DNA from: Nocardia exalbida NBRC 100660
GTDB taxonomy: Bacteria > Actinomycetota > Actinomycetes > Mycobacteriales > Mycobacteriaceae
Direction of reading: 5' to 3'
DNA: 64,000 nucleotides
Assembly: GCF_000308575.1 (NCBI RefSeq)
Contig: NZ_BAFZ01000061.1
Span: 124,001 to 188,000, forward strand
Under the pieces are notes generated by a model. That model saw only the letters and a list, made by a program, of their open reading frames with translations. It was not told where the DNA came from and made no database searches. This document shows positions 1-8,090 of the stretch, piece after piece. The position numbers and the translations under genes were made by a program. The first letter of the stretch is position 1; the number at the start of each line of letters is the position of its first letter.

Positions 1-100
1 GGCTCCGCGGCCGACGCCGGACTGCGTACGCACAGCCCAGCCTCCGGGTCCGCGCCCGCGGCTCGACAGCCCGCAGGGCCGGTCCAGAGGGTGCGCGGCG

Positions 101-1264
101 TCAGCGCACCCCGCTCAGCGCGTCGACCAGGTTGCGGGCGCGCAGGTCCAGCGCGCCTTCGACGATGTGGTTGGTGACATAGGCGAAGGCGAGGCGGCGA
201 TCGGGGTCGGCGAAGGCGAGACTGCCGCCACGGCCCGGATGGCCGAACGAGGCGCCACCGCCGAGCGGCAGTTCCGGGGTGGGCAGCATGTACCCGGATG
301 CATACCGGCCGGGCAGCATCAGCACCCGATCGGTGCCCGCCACCTGTTCGCGAGTGGCCGCCGCGAGGGTGTCGTCGGTGAGCAGGCGCCTGCCGTCGAC
401 TTCGCCGACGAGCGCCGCATACAGCCGGGCCAAGCCGCGGGCGGTGCCGATGCCGTTGCTGGCGGGCAGCTCCGCGGCCTGGACGGTCGGGGAATCGAAG
501 TCGATGTCCGCGGGGTCGGTGATCTGGAAGGCCCGATTGACCAGTGCCTGCGGGTCGCGCATCGCGGCGAGCAGTGGACGCAGCGACTCGGGAACGTTTT
601 CCTCGGGCACCTCGGACAGATCGGGCGCCGGAGCGAACACCAATCGGCTCACCCGGTGCTGCTCCGCCGGTGGGAGCCCGATGAAGAAGTCGATATCGAG
701 TGGACCCGCGATCTCCTCGGCCAGAAACCGGCCCGGCGTGCGACCGGACACGCGGCGAATCACTTCGCCGATCAGCCAGCCGTAGGTGCGCCCGTGATAG
801 CCGAACGCGGTCCCGGGCTGCCAGTTCGGCGCCTGGGCGGCCAGCGCCTCGACCATCGGCGTCCAGGCCAGGGCGTCGTCCAGCGGAACGGGCTCGTCCA
901 GCGCCGCCAGGCCCGCCTGGTGGGTGAGCAGCCACCGCACCGGGATGCGTGCCTTGCCCGCCGCCGCGAACTCCGGCCAGTAGCGCGCGACGGGAGCGTC
1001 GAGGTCGAGTTCGCCCCGTTGCGCCAGCAGGTGCGCGATCGTCGCGACGACGCCTTTCGTCGCCGAGTAGACCAACTGCAGCGTGTCGCGCTGCCACGGT
1101 CGCCCGGTGCCGGGGTCGGCCGATCCGCCCCACAGATCGACCACCGGCTGCCCGTCCCGGTACACACAGACCGCGCCGCCGACCTCGCCGTGTCCGGTGA
1201 AGTTCGCCGCGAACGCCTCCCGCACGACCTGGTAACCGGCGGCGACGGTTCCTTCGACTGTCAT
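101..1264 (-). CDS. Serine hydrolase, class C beta-lactamase / EstB esterase family
   Basis: Predicted 387-aa penicillin-binding-protein-like serine hydrolase, probably a cytoplasmic esterase or peptidase rather than a true beta-lactamase, because no signal peptide is visible. The catalytic S-x-x-K motif is SATK at residues 67-70. The C-terminal part holds the glycine-rich FGHPGRGG segment seen near the HxG-type motif of this family. Most of the length matches the beta-lactamase-related domain. I chose the inner ATG because family members usually begin about 10 residues before the GYxxVREAFAANF stretch; an ATG 36 bases upstream would add 12 residues. No clear ribosome binding site decides between them. 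It stands alone, and its substrate cannot be read from sequence. Confidence 0.82.
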   Translation of the reverse strand: MTVEGTVAAGYQVVREAFAANFTGHGEVGGAVCVYRDGQPVVDLWGGSADPGTGRPWQRDTLQLVYSATKGVVATIAHLLAQRGELDLDAPVARYWPEFAAAGKARIPVRWLLTHQAGLAALDEPVPLDDALAWTPMVEALAAQAPNWQPGTAFGYHGRTYGWLIGEVIRRVSGRTPGRFLAEEIAGPLDIDFFIGLPPAEQHRVSRLVFAPAPDLSEVPEENVPESLRPLLAAMRDPQALVNRAFQITDPADIDFDSPTVQAAELPASNGIGTARGLARLYAALVGEVDGRRLLTDDTLAAATREQVAGTDRVLMLPGRYASGYMLPTPELPLGGGASFGHPGRGGSLAFADPDRRLAFAYVTNHIVEGALDLRARNLVDALSGVR

Positions 1265-1451
1265 GCGGCACAGCATGTCACGCCGCGGCAGAGCGGGCAC
1301 CCGGCCCGATCTCGCGGCGGACCGCGCTCGGCGCCCGGAAGCATGCCCGGAGCATCGCTCGGAATCGGTTCTGGTGTTCGGTCACCCACTCGGCGAACGT
1401 TCGGGCGGCCGCCCCGGCATTCCCGACGACCGGCCTACGGTGGTCGGCCGG

Positions 1452-2786
1452 TCATGCGGCGATGGTGCGGTCGGTGTGCCGATGCGGCCGGCGGCCAGCG
1501 GTCAGGGGCCTGCCGAACGTCACGCGCAGTGCCGTCCCAGCCATAACGAGCAAGCCGCGCACTCCGGGCGCCATGGTCGCGACAGAACGTACCGTCCGGG
1601 TGCCCGCGGGCGGCAGCTGTTTGCCTGCGAATCGGTCGGCAAGCCATCGCAGGCTGATCGGCGTCGAGAGTGGCAAGAGAGTGAAATGGTCGCTGCACCG
1701 GTCGCGCAGGTAGGTGACGTGGACGCCCGCGCGGCGGTAACTGTCGACTTGTGCGTCGATTCCCTCGATGTGGACGATCTTGTCGCGCACGGGCTGGACG
1801 ACCAGCAGCGGGCACCGTGGAGCGGATCCGCCGAGCCGCAAATCGTCCAGCATGCCCTGCAGTTCCGGTTCGGCCATGATTTCTTCCAAGGGCTTGTGCA
1901 GGTAGTCGTCGAATTTCTGGTTGGCCAGCCGCAGCAGCGCGGTGATGGGCGGCAGCCTCCGCGCGCGCTCGAGTAGGCGGTGGCCTTCGGGAGTGAGGTT
2001 GGCCTCGATGACGCGATCGAGGATCGGGTACAGCGGCCGCAGCGCGGCGATCACGATGGCGGGGAAGCCGGCGTAGCGGCCGCCGTTGAGCCGGATGAAC
2101 ACCTGCCCGGGATCGCCGACGGGGGAGCCGAGGACGGCGCCGACGATGTCGAGTTCGGGGGCATAGGTCGGCGCCATCTCGACGAGCCAGGAGCTGGCCA
2201 TGCCGCCACCGGAGTAACCCCAGACGCCGACCATGGTGTCGGCGCGCAGATGTAGTGGCCCGAATTGCAGGGCGGCCCGGATGCCGTCCAAGGCGCGGTA
2301 GCCGGGCTCGCGTGGGGCGCCGAAATTGCCTGCGCGGCCACCGTGGTCGGCGATGCTCACCGCCCAGCCGCGCCGCAGGGCGCCGGCGACCAGCAACCAC
2401 TCCGCCTGCGTGATGGACCCGCGGGCCTGGGCGCCGCGCTGCAGGACATAGGAGGGGTCGCAGCGCTCGGTGACGGCGTCGATCGCCGATTGGAACGCCA
2501 ACAACGGCCGGTCGGGGTCGGGTACGGCCCCCGTGGGCAGCAGCACGGTCGTGACCGCGGCCTCCGCCCGGCCGTGCAGATCGCTGCTGCGATACAGCAG
2601 TTGCCATGCCGAAACCTTCTGCGGCACAACCGCGAACAGCGCCACCTCGACGGGACGGCTCCGCACGATCGCGCCCGGCCTGTGCGCGGCCAGATCGGCC
2701 GGTGGTCGGTAGAAGGGATCCTGTGCGGGCAGGAGTGGGTTGTGTCCTGCCTTCCGCCGGCCACCGATATTCGAACGCCTCGTCAT
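1452..2786 (-). CDS. Secretory-lipase (LIP) family alpha/beta hydrolase
   Basis: Predicted 444-aa triacylglycerol lipase/esterase of the fungal-type secretory lipase family, common in Nocardia, Rhodococcus and mycobacteria. The nucleophile lies in the GYSGGG motif (Ser192). A likely acid residue follows in VQPVRDKIVH and a likely catalytic His in RCSDHFTLL, giving a complete triad. Unlike many family members it has no obvious signal peptide: the N-terminus is basic and Pro-rich. The ATG is chosen because AGAGG lies about 5 bases upstream; the same frame stays open another 500 bases, but that extension is a shadow of padC and low-complexity sequence. It is transcribed toward the preceding gene and away from padC. 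Role in lipid or ester use is inferred. Confidence 0.85.
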   Translation of the reverse strand: MTRRSNIGGRRKAGHNPLLPAQDPFYRPPADLAAHRPGAIVRSRPVEVALFAVVPQKVSAWQLLYRSSDLHGRAEAAVTTVLLPTGAVPDPDRPLLAFQSAIDAVTERCDPSYVLQRGAQARGSITQAEWLLVAGALRRGWAVSIADHGGRAGNFGAPREPGYRALDGIRAALQFGPLHLRADTMVGVWGYSGGGMASSWLVEMAPTYAPELDIVGAVLGSPVGDPGQVFIRLNGGRYAGFPAIVIAALRPLYPILDRVIEANLTPEGHRLLERARRLPPITALLRLANQKFDDYLHKPLEEIMAEPELQGMLDDLRLGGSAPRCPLLVVQPVRDKIVHIEGIDAQVDSYRRAGVHVTYLRDRCSDHFTLLPLSTPISLRWLADRFAGKQLPPAGTRTVRSVATMAPGVRGLLVMAGTALRVTFGRPLTAGRRPHRHTDRTIAA

Positions 2787-2940
2787 CACGACCTCTTGTT
2801 TCTTCCAGCGGAGGACCGGCGGAGCCAGGCGCTCGGCGATGGTGCGGCCGGAGCGGCACACCGTAGGCCCCCGAGTGAGCACGCATTTCCCCGCGCCGAC
2901 TGCCGGAATCGACGTGAATGAGGGTCGCTCGCGTTCGGCA

Positions 2941-3471
2941 TCAGTTGACTCGGTCCGCGTATCCGGACGGTAATTCGTCCGGTGCGCAGGCGATGACGGC
3001 GTCGTCGTTCTCGCCGACATGTTCATACCACGTGATGGTGGCGAGCTCGCTGACCACATGGATCGGGTAGGTCGGGCCCTGGTCGCGATAGGAAGCCATC
3101 CGGTCGAGGAACTCGTTCTGGAACAGCACTGTTCGCTCGGGGTGCTCGTGTACCCAGCGCGGGAAGAAGATGACCCCGTGCAGAAGTCGCCGCGCGGGCA
3201 GGATGTCCACGGCGACGCTGGTGCCGGTCGGTTCGGTCCAGGAGACCTTGAAGTGGTCGGTAGTGATCCGGACGGCGTCGACATGCTGATCTTTGACCCA
3301 GCGTCCACCGACCATGCCCGAGTGGATCCGGTAGTCGATGGTGTGGCTGTTCTTCACGTACATCTCATACCGCCACCCGTTGTCGTAGCGGTAGATGAAT
3401 CGATGCCCCACGAGGCCGGTCAACTCGGCTGTCGGCGGCGCGCTGTCCTCGGTGTGACGTGGGACGTTCAT
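2941..3471 (-). CDS. padC: Phenolic acid decarboxylase
   Basis: Predicted 176-aa cytoplasmic, cofactor-free phenolic acid decarboxylase that converts p-coumaric, ferulic and caffeic acids to 4-vinylphenols plus CO2. The whole length matches the PAD beta-barrel family. Residues corresponding to the catalytic set of the Bacillus enzyme (Tyr11, Tyr13, Arg41, Glu64) are all present as Tyr27, Tyr29, Arg57 (GGRWV) and Glu80 (SWTEPTG). The conserved [12 protein letters not shown] and [11 protein letters not shown] stretches are intact. It is transcribed divergently from a MarR regulator across a 94-bp gap holding a strong palindromic operator. Phenolic-acid induction through that regulator is inferred. 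The carboxylesterase beyond the regulator could release the acids from esters. Confidence 0.95.
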   Translation of the reverse strand: MNVPRHTEDSAPPTAELTGLVGHRFIYRYDNGWRYEMYVKNSHTIDYRIHSGMVGGRWVKDQHVDAVRITTDHFKVSWTEPTGTSVAVDILPARRLLHGVIFFPRWVHEHPERTVLFQNEFLDRMASYRDQGPTYPIHVVSELATITWYEHVGENDDAVIACAPDELPSGYADRVN

Positions 3472-3524
3472 CGGAAAGGCTCCTGTGCGGGGTGGCCGGG
3501 GCGGTACGCGCCCGTGCAGCTAAT

Positions 3525-3541
3525 ACTTTTGTTGCAAAAGT
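3525..3541. promoter_or_regulatory. Palindromic operator, padC-marR intergenic region
   Basis: ACTTTTG-TTG-CAAAAGT is a perfect inverted repeat (one more T/A pair can be added outside it). It lies between the divergent padC and marR genes. Its core CTTTTG-N3-CAAAAG recurs exactly upstream of the esterase at 4126-4140. This is the likely binding site of the MarR protein encoded next to it, allowing autoregulation and control of padC. Confidence 0.75.
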
Positions 3542-3565
3542 AATGGCGGGTGCCGTGCACCGCAA

Positions 3566-4066
3566 GTGCACAATGAGTTCGTGGATGCCATCACCGTCCG
3601 GGCTGGAGCGATATCGGAGCCCGATGTCGAGGCTCGGCTCAGTGCTCTGCTGGGGCCGCTGCGGCGTGCGGTGCTGAACCGCACGCGCGCCGCCGAGGGG
3701 TTGCCGGATTTGCCGGAACCTCAGATCGAATTGCTCCGGTTGCTGGTGGCCACCGGTGGCCTGACGCCCACCCGTGCCGCGAGTGAACTCCGAATGGCGC
3801 CCTCGACGATCAGCAACCTCGTCAAGACGATGGCCGAAACGGGGCTGGTCGATCGCAAGCCGCTGTCTTCCGACCGGCGCGGCGCGATGCTGGTGGCGTC
3901 CTTGCGGGCGCGGCATCTGCTCGATCGGTATGACCAGGCCAGCGCCGCGATGTTGCGCGAAGCCCTTGACGCCCTTCCCGCCTCCGACCGCACGGCGATC
4001 GACTCCGCGCTGCCCGCGCTGCAGCGCTTGCTGACCATTCTGGCGAGTGGTCCCGACGCCGCGTAG
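3566..4066 (+). CDS. MarR-family transcriptional regulator, likely phenolic-acid responsive
   Basis: Predicted 166-aa MarR-type repressor. The winged helix-turn-helix is clear: LPEPQIELLRLLVATGG followed by the recognition region ASELRMAPSTISNLVKTM and the wing with SSDRRGAML. Flanking helices should form the dimer interface and ligand pocket. The start is a GTG with no convincing ribosome binding site; another GTG 15 bases downstream is also in frame. The gene sits between padC (divergent) and a secreted carboxylesterase (same strand, 136 bp on). Identical 15-bp core palindromes lie on both sides of it, so it probably represses padC, itself and the esterase until a hydroxycinnamate binds. 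The ligand is inferred from the neighbours only. Confidence 0.88.
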   Translation: MHNEFVDAITVRAGAISEPDVEARLSALLGPLRRAVLNRTRAAEGLPDLPEPQIELLRLLVATGGLTPTRAASELRMAPSTISNLVKTMAETGLVDRKPLSSDRRGAMLVASLRARHLLDRYDQASAAMLREALDALPASDRTAIDSALPALQRLLTILASGPDAA

Positions 4067-4125
4067 TCGTCCCGCGATCCGATTCGTCCAATTCCTCCCG
4101 CCCATGGCGTCGGCCCGGTAAGTTG

Positions 4126-4140
4126 CTTTTGTCACAAAAG
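4126..4140. promoter_or_regulatory. Second copy of the pad-type operator, upstream of the esterase
   Basis: CTTTTG-TCA-CAAAAG repeats the core of the operator at 3525-3541 with a different 3-base centre. It lies 62 bp before the esterase ATG. The shared site ties the esterase to the padC-marR regulon. Confidence 0.75.
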
Positions 4141-4202
4141 TAGGTTCCAGGTCGGTGTGGCGATGCGTCAGGCGCCGACCTCAGGTGTGCAGGAGTGTTC
4201 TC

Positions 4203-5825
4203 ATGCCGGTCGACGTCGGGATATCCCAGCGTGTGCGCCCGCTACGGTGGTTGGTCGTTGTCGTGGTCCTGGTCGTCGGGGCGGTCGGCTTTCCCGCCGC
4301 CGGACCGGCAGGCGCCGACGACGGTCCGGCTACGAGTGTTTCCGGTGGGATGATCCGGGGTGCGCGCGTCGACGGGGTGATCCAGTATCTGGGCGTCCCG
4401 TTCGCGGCCTCCACCGGGGGCGTCAACCGTTTCGCGCCGCCGCGGCCCGCGCCGTCATGGACGGGCGTTCGCGCGGCCACCGCGCACGGCCCGCAATGCC
4501 CGCAATCCTCTCCGTTGCCGTGGGCCCCGGCGGTGCAGCCCGCGAGCGAGGACTGCCTCTCCATCGACGTCTACGTGCCGGAACATCCTGCCGGAACCGA
4601 ACTTCCGATCATGGTGTGGTTCTACGGTGGTGCGTTCGTCCTCGGTTCCAACGCCCAGTACGACTCACCCGCCCGGCTCGTGCGCGATGGCCAGGTCATC
4701 GTCGCGATACCCAACTACCGACTCGGCCCGTTCGGTTTCCTGGCGCTGCCCGAACTCGCTGCGGCCGAAGGCGGGATGACCGGAACCTACGGCACCCTCG
4801 ACCAGCAAGCAGCACTGCGATGGATCCGCGACAACGCTGCGGCCTTCGGTGGAAACCCGGACAACCTCACCTTGTTCGGCGAATCCGCGGGCGGCATGAG
4901 CGTCTGCACGCAACTGGCCTCACCGACCGCCCGCGGTCTCTACGCCAAAGCCATCATCGAAAGCGGTTCCTGCGCACGCAGCCCCCTCGCACCCGCCTCG
5001 AAAGAACAGGCCTATCAGCGATCGGCCGATTACGCCGCCGGTCTCGGCTGTGCCGAGGCCGCGACTCGCCTGGCGTGCCTGCGCGCGCTACCGGCCGACC
5101 GAATGCTGGATTCGCCCACGACGACTCTGCACACGATGGCCGTCACCTGGACCCCGGTGCGCGACGACGTCGTCGTCACCACCTCGCCGGAGAACGCTTT
5201 GGCCGACGGGGCCGCACGCGATATTCCGCTCGTCGTCGGCAGCAACGCCGACGAAGGGGCGACGTTCCTCGCGCTGCTCGACTTCGCTCGCGCCACCATG
5301 CCGGGCTCGGCGGACTACCTGGATTGGGCTCGGGAAATCTTCACCGGCAACGTCGATCGCGTTCTGCAGCGATACCCCGTCTCCGCCTTCCTGAGCCCGG
5401 TCGAGGCCAAGCAGCACGTGATCACCGACGGTTTCTTCGCCTGTCCGGCGTTGTTCACGACCCGAGCCGCCCGTCGCGGCGGTGCTCAGGTGTGGCAATA
5501 CCAGTTCAACGAGGCGCCCCTGGGGCACAACCCGATCCTGCCCGGAGCCTTTCACGGCGCCGAAGTGCCCTACGTCTTCTCCGGATTGTTGGGCGTGCCC
5601 ATCCCGCTGCCACCCGCGGCGGACCGTCTCTCCCAGCGGATCCAGCAGAGCTGGGCACAGTTCGCGCACACCGGGAACCCCGAAACGCCGGCCTTCGCCC
5701 CGTGGCCGTCGGGCTCGGACACGACCCGAACCCTCGAACTCGGCAGCGACGCCATCACCGTCGCGGACTCCTTCGCCCGACAACACCACTGCGACCTCTG
5801 GTCGGATATCGGCCATATCGGCTAG
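4203..5825 (+). CDS. Secreted type-B carboxylesterase
   Basis: Predicted 540-aa exported carboxylesterase. An N-terminal signal sequence is evident: basic start, then a Val-rich hydrophobic core at about residues 17-33, ending near GPAGADD. The nucleophile is Ser228 in FGESAGG. The acidic residue is probably in GSNADEGATF and the His in GAFHGAEVPYVF. The usual HGGG oxyanion segment reads YGGA here, as in some feruloyl/para-nitrobenzyl esterase relatives. ATG 4203 is preferred because AGGAG lies 9 bases upstream and it gives a proper signal peptide; a GTG at 4155 is the longer alternative. It shares an operator with padC-marR, so a hydroxycinnamate ester such as a feruloyl or chlorogenate type is the best substrate guess. 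Confidence 0.9.
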   Translation: MPVDVGISQRVRPLRWLVVVVVLVVGAVGFPAAGPAGADDGPATSVSGGMIRGARVDGVIQYLGVPFAASTGGVNRFAPPRPAPSWTGVRAATAHGPQCPQSSPLPWAPAVQPASEDCLSIDVYVPEHPAGTELPIMVWFYGGAFVLGSNAQYDSPARLVRDGQVIVAIPNYRLGPFGFLALPELAAAEGGMTGTYGTLDQQAALRWIRDNAAAFGGNPDNLTLFGESAGGMSVCTQLASPTARGLYAKAIIESGSCARSPLAPASKEQAYQRSADYAAGLGCAEAATRLACLRALPADRMLDSPTTTLHTMAVTWTPVRDDVVVTTSPENALADGAARDIPLVVGSNADEGATFLALLDFARATMPGSADYLDWAREIFTGNVDRVLQRYPVSAFLSPVEAKQHVITDGFFACPALFTTRAARRGGAQVWQYQFNEAPLGHNPILPGAFHGAEVPYVFSGLLGVPIPLPPAADRLSQRIQQSWAQFAHTGNPETPAFAPWPSGSDTTRTLELGSDAITVADSFARQHHCDLWSDIGHIG

Positions 5826-5956
5826 CGGCACGTTCGGTCGCCCAATGAGCGCACCCTCGGGTCGGCAGCGCCCGACCGGCCGGATCGGCGGCGAACCTGT
5901 CGTGGGTCACCGGAATACTCGGGCCGACCGATCATCGTGACGAACTGGAGGAGCGC

Positions 5957-6601
5957 ATGGCGCGCGAACTCGACGACCTGCCCTACGCCCGGTACCTCAC
6001 GGTCCCGGACGGCGACCTCGAGGCGGAAGGCGACTACGACTGCGTCCGGATGGACGGCGGTGAACTCGACGATCTCGATGTGCGGCACGCGCGGTTCAAC
6101 GAGTCGGCGTTCACCTCGATCACCTTCACCCGGGGAAGTCTGCGCTACAGCCGGTTCACCGATGTGTGGCTGCGTCACGTCCGCTGGGTGGGCACCGAAT
6201 TGGCCGACACGGGATGGCTCGACGGAGAGGTGGTGTCGGGCGCGATGTCCGGCGTCGATTTCGCGGGAGCGAACCTGCGGCGGGTGCGGTTCGAAGGCTG
6301 CAAATTCGACTCGGTCAACTTCCGCGGCGCCCACTTGCGCGAAGTGTCCTTCGTCGACTGCGTACTGCGCGATTGCGACTTCGCCGAGGCCGCGCTCACC
6401 GACGTCACGGTGCCCGGCTCGGCGCTCGTCCGGCTGTCGTTGCGCAAGACGCGGCTGGCGAACGTGGATCTGCGCGGCGCGACCGCCCTCGACTTCACCG
6501 AGGGGCTCGACAGCCTGCGCGGGGCGACGGTCACCAGTCTGCAACTGATCGACCTGGCGCCCGCTTTCGCGCGGTCCATCGGCATCACCGTGCGGGATTG
6601 A
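5957..6601 (+). CDS. Pentapeptide-repeat protein
   Basis: Predicted 214-aa protein built mostly of pentapeptide repeats (A/N/D-L/F-x-x pattern), for example VDFAGANLRRVRFEGCKFDSV and on to about residue 180. Such proteins fold as a right-handed quadrilateral beta-helix. Some members mimic DNA and protect gyrase from quinolones, but most have no known role, and no gyrase-protection signature can be assigned by eye. A strong GGAGG precedes the ATG by about 6 bases. It stands alone between the esterase and an AraC regulator, transcribed the same way as both. Confidence 0.85.
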   Translation: MARELDDLPYARYLTVPDGDLEAEGDYDCVRMDGGELDDLDVRHARFNESAFTSITFTRGSLRYSRFTDVWLRHVRWVGTELADTGWLDGEVVSGAMSGVDFAGANLRRVRFEGCKFDSVNFRGAHLREVSFVDCVLRDCDFAEAALTDVTVPGSALVRLSLRKTRLANVDLRGATALDFTEGLDSLRGATVTSLQLIDLAPAFARSIGITVRD

Positions 6602-6749
6602 GCGCGTGCGAGCATCGGATTCCGCTGTTCGGGCGACGAAAAATACTGTGCGACAGGCTGTGGCCTACCGGCATTTCGGCGAACCACCGATGCGCGCGAC
6701 ACCCGATTGATACATTGCGCCGATACCGCGTAGTACCGCTTCATCGAGG

Positions 6750-7799
6750 ATGCGAGCCATGGTCGATCCGGATTCTCTCCGCAGTGCCGCGGGCGTGCGC
6801 GCTCTCGTACACATCGCCGGTGAGCGGGGCATGGCGCCTGCCGAGTGCCTGGCCGGTACGGCGCTGGGACCCGCCGAACTGGACGATCCGGCCGCCGAGA
6901 TCACCGCGCACGACGAACTGCGGGTAGTGCACACGGTGCTCGGTCGCTTCGGTGACGAGCCAGGGCTCGGCCTCGCGGCGGCGGTCCGGCACCGGCTGCG
7001 CTCGCGCGGGCCGTGGGGGCTCGCGCTGCTGGGCAGCCGGACACTGCGCGAGCTGATCGAAGTCGGGTTGTGCTGCGTCGGTCGTACGGTGCCGTTCGGG
7101 CGATTGACCGTCGAGGAAGCCGGCGGCGAAGCGCGGCTGGTATTCGAGGATTCGAACATTCCGCCCGGGACGCGGGCATTCTTCGCCGAAGCGAGCCTGG
7201 CCGGGTTGCCCGCCTTCGATCGTGAGCTGTTCTCCGCGGGTGTGCCGGTACGGCAGGTCAGTTTCCGGCACGCTGTTCCGCGCGACATCCGGCGATATCG
7301 CGATATCTTCGGGGTCGCGCCGATATTCGGTGCGCCGGTGAGCGCGGTGGTCTTCGACCGCGGTGTGCTGGACCGGCCGTTGCCCCCGGCGAACGACGCC
7401 GCGCGGGACAACTGCGGGCAACTGTGCCGCGATCTGCTCGACCGGCACCGGGCGCGCACCGGCGTCGCGGCTTCGGTACGCGACCGCCTGGTCCGCACTC
7501 CGGGTGAGATCCCCGATCAGTCGACGGTCGCCCTCGGGCTGTATATGAGCTCGCGCACGCTGTCTCGGCGGCTGCACGAGGAAGGCACGTCGTTCCGGGC
7601 ACTGCTGGACGAGGTGCGCAGAACCATGTCGGAGGTGTTGCTCGCACACACCGATATGACCACCGAACAGGTCGCCGCGCGGCTCGGCTACGCGGAGGCG
7701 GCCTCCTTCATCCGTGCCTTCCGCCGCTGGCAGGGCTGTCCTCCGCAGACGTTTCGCTCGCGGGGCCGGCGCCCGCATCGCGCGCCCGAGTTGGTCTGA
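6750..7799 (+). CDS. AraC-family transcriptional regulator
   Basis: Predicted 349-aa regulator with an N-terminal effector domain of the type found in AraC proteins of the OruR/ArgR-like group (about residues 15-200) and a C-terminal double helix-turn-helix (about 245-335). The DNA-binding part shows MSSRTLSRRLHEEGTSFRALLDEVR and LGYAEAASFIRAFRRWQGCPPQTFR, both typical of the AraC/XylS domain. An internal ATG 9 bases on is an alternative start. The neighbours give no clue to target or ligand. Confidence 0.9.
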   Translation: MRAMVDPDSLRSAAGVRALVHIAGERGMAPAECLAGTALGPAELDDPAAEITAHDELRVVHTVLGRFGDEPGLGLAAAVRHRLRSRGPWGLALLGSRTLRELIEVGLCCVGRTVPFGRLTVEEAGGEARLVFEDSNIPPGTRAFFAEASLAGLPAFDRELFSAGVPVRQVSFRHAVPRDIRRYRDIFGVAPIFGAPVSAVVFDRGVLDRPLPPANDAARDNCGQLCRDLLDRHRARTGVAASVRDRLVRTPGEIPDQSTVALGLYMSSRTLSRRLHEEGTSFRALLDEVRRTMSEVLLAHTDMTTEQVAARLGYAEAASFIRAFRRWQGCPPQTFRSRGRRPHRAPELV

Positions 7800-7923
7800 G
7801 CGTCAGCGGCTCCCCGCCGAGCCGGTCATCCGGTGGAACAAGCCATTGCGCGCGGACGCGGGCAGACCGTCGGCTATCGTGCCGCCGAGTAGCGGGCGGT
7901 CGCTCCAGCACTGGGACGCAAGC

Positions 7924-7943
7924 ACGGGACGCTCCCGTACTAT
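7924..7943 (+). promoter_or_regulatory. Inverted repeat next to a possible -10 box
   Basis: ACGGGA-CGC-TCCCGT is a perfect inverted repeat whose right end runs into TACTAT (7938-7943), a fair -10 hexamer about 40 bp before the mini-ORF at 7986. It may be a promoter with an operator for the mini-ORF/PP2C unit. No -35 box is convincing. Confidence 0.3.
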
Positions 7944-7985
7944 CGCGATCGGAGTCGGCCTGCCGGGGAGATGAAGGAGGACGGT

Positions 7986-8090
7986 GTGGAAGTTCGCACC
8001 AGCAACGAGCCACTGTGGTTACGGTTGGGCCAACGACTTCCGGAGCATGCCGGATCCGCGGCATCGTCGGCCGGGGGAGCGAACCGATGA
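7986..8090 (+). CDS. Mini-ORF translationally coupled to the PP2C gene (34 aa)
   Basis: Short GTG-started frame with a strong GGAGG 5 bases upstream, encoding 34 residues (begins MEVRTSNEPLWLRLGQRLPE, ends GGANR). Its TGA overlaps the ATG of the phosphatase gene as ATGA, a classic coupling arrangement. It could be a small protein in its own right, a coupling cistron, or the remnant of a longer upstream gene of the FHA/vWA type that often accompanies PP2C genes. I do not recognise the peptide. Confidence 0.5.
   Translation: MEVRTSNEPLWLRLGQRLPEHAGSAASSAGGANR

Noticed and set aside
2787..3308. N-terminal extension of the lipase frame
   Set aside because: It overlaps padC in another phase and encodes Ser/Thr/Arg-rich low-complexity sequence; a good ribosome binding site lies at the inner ATG.
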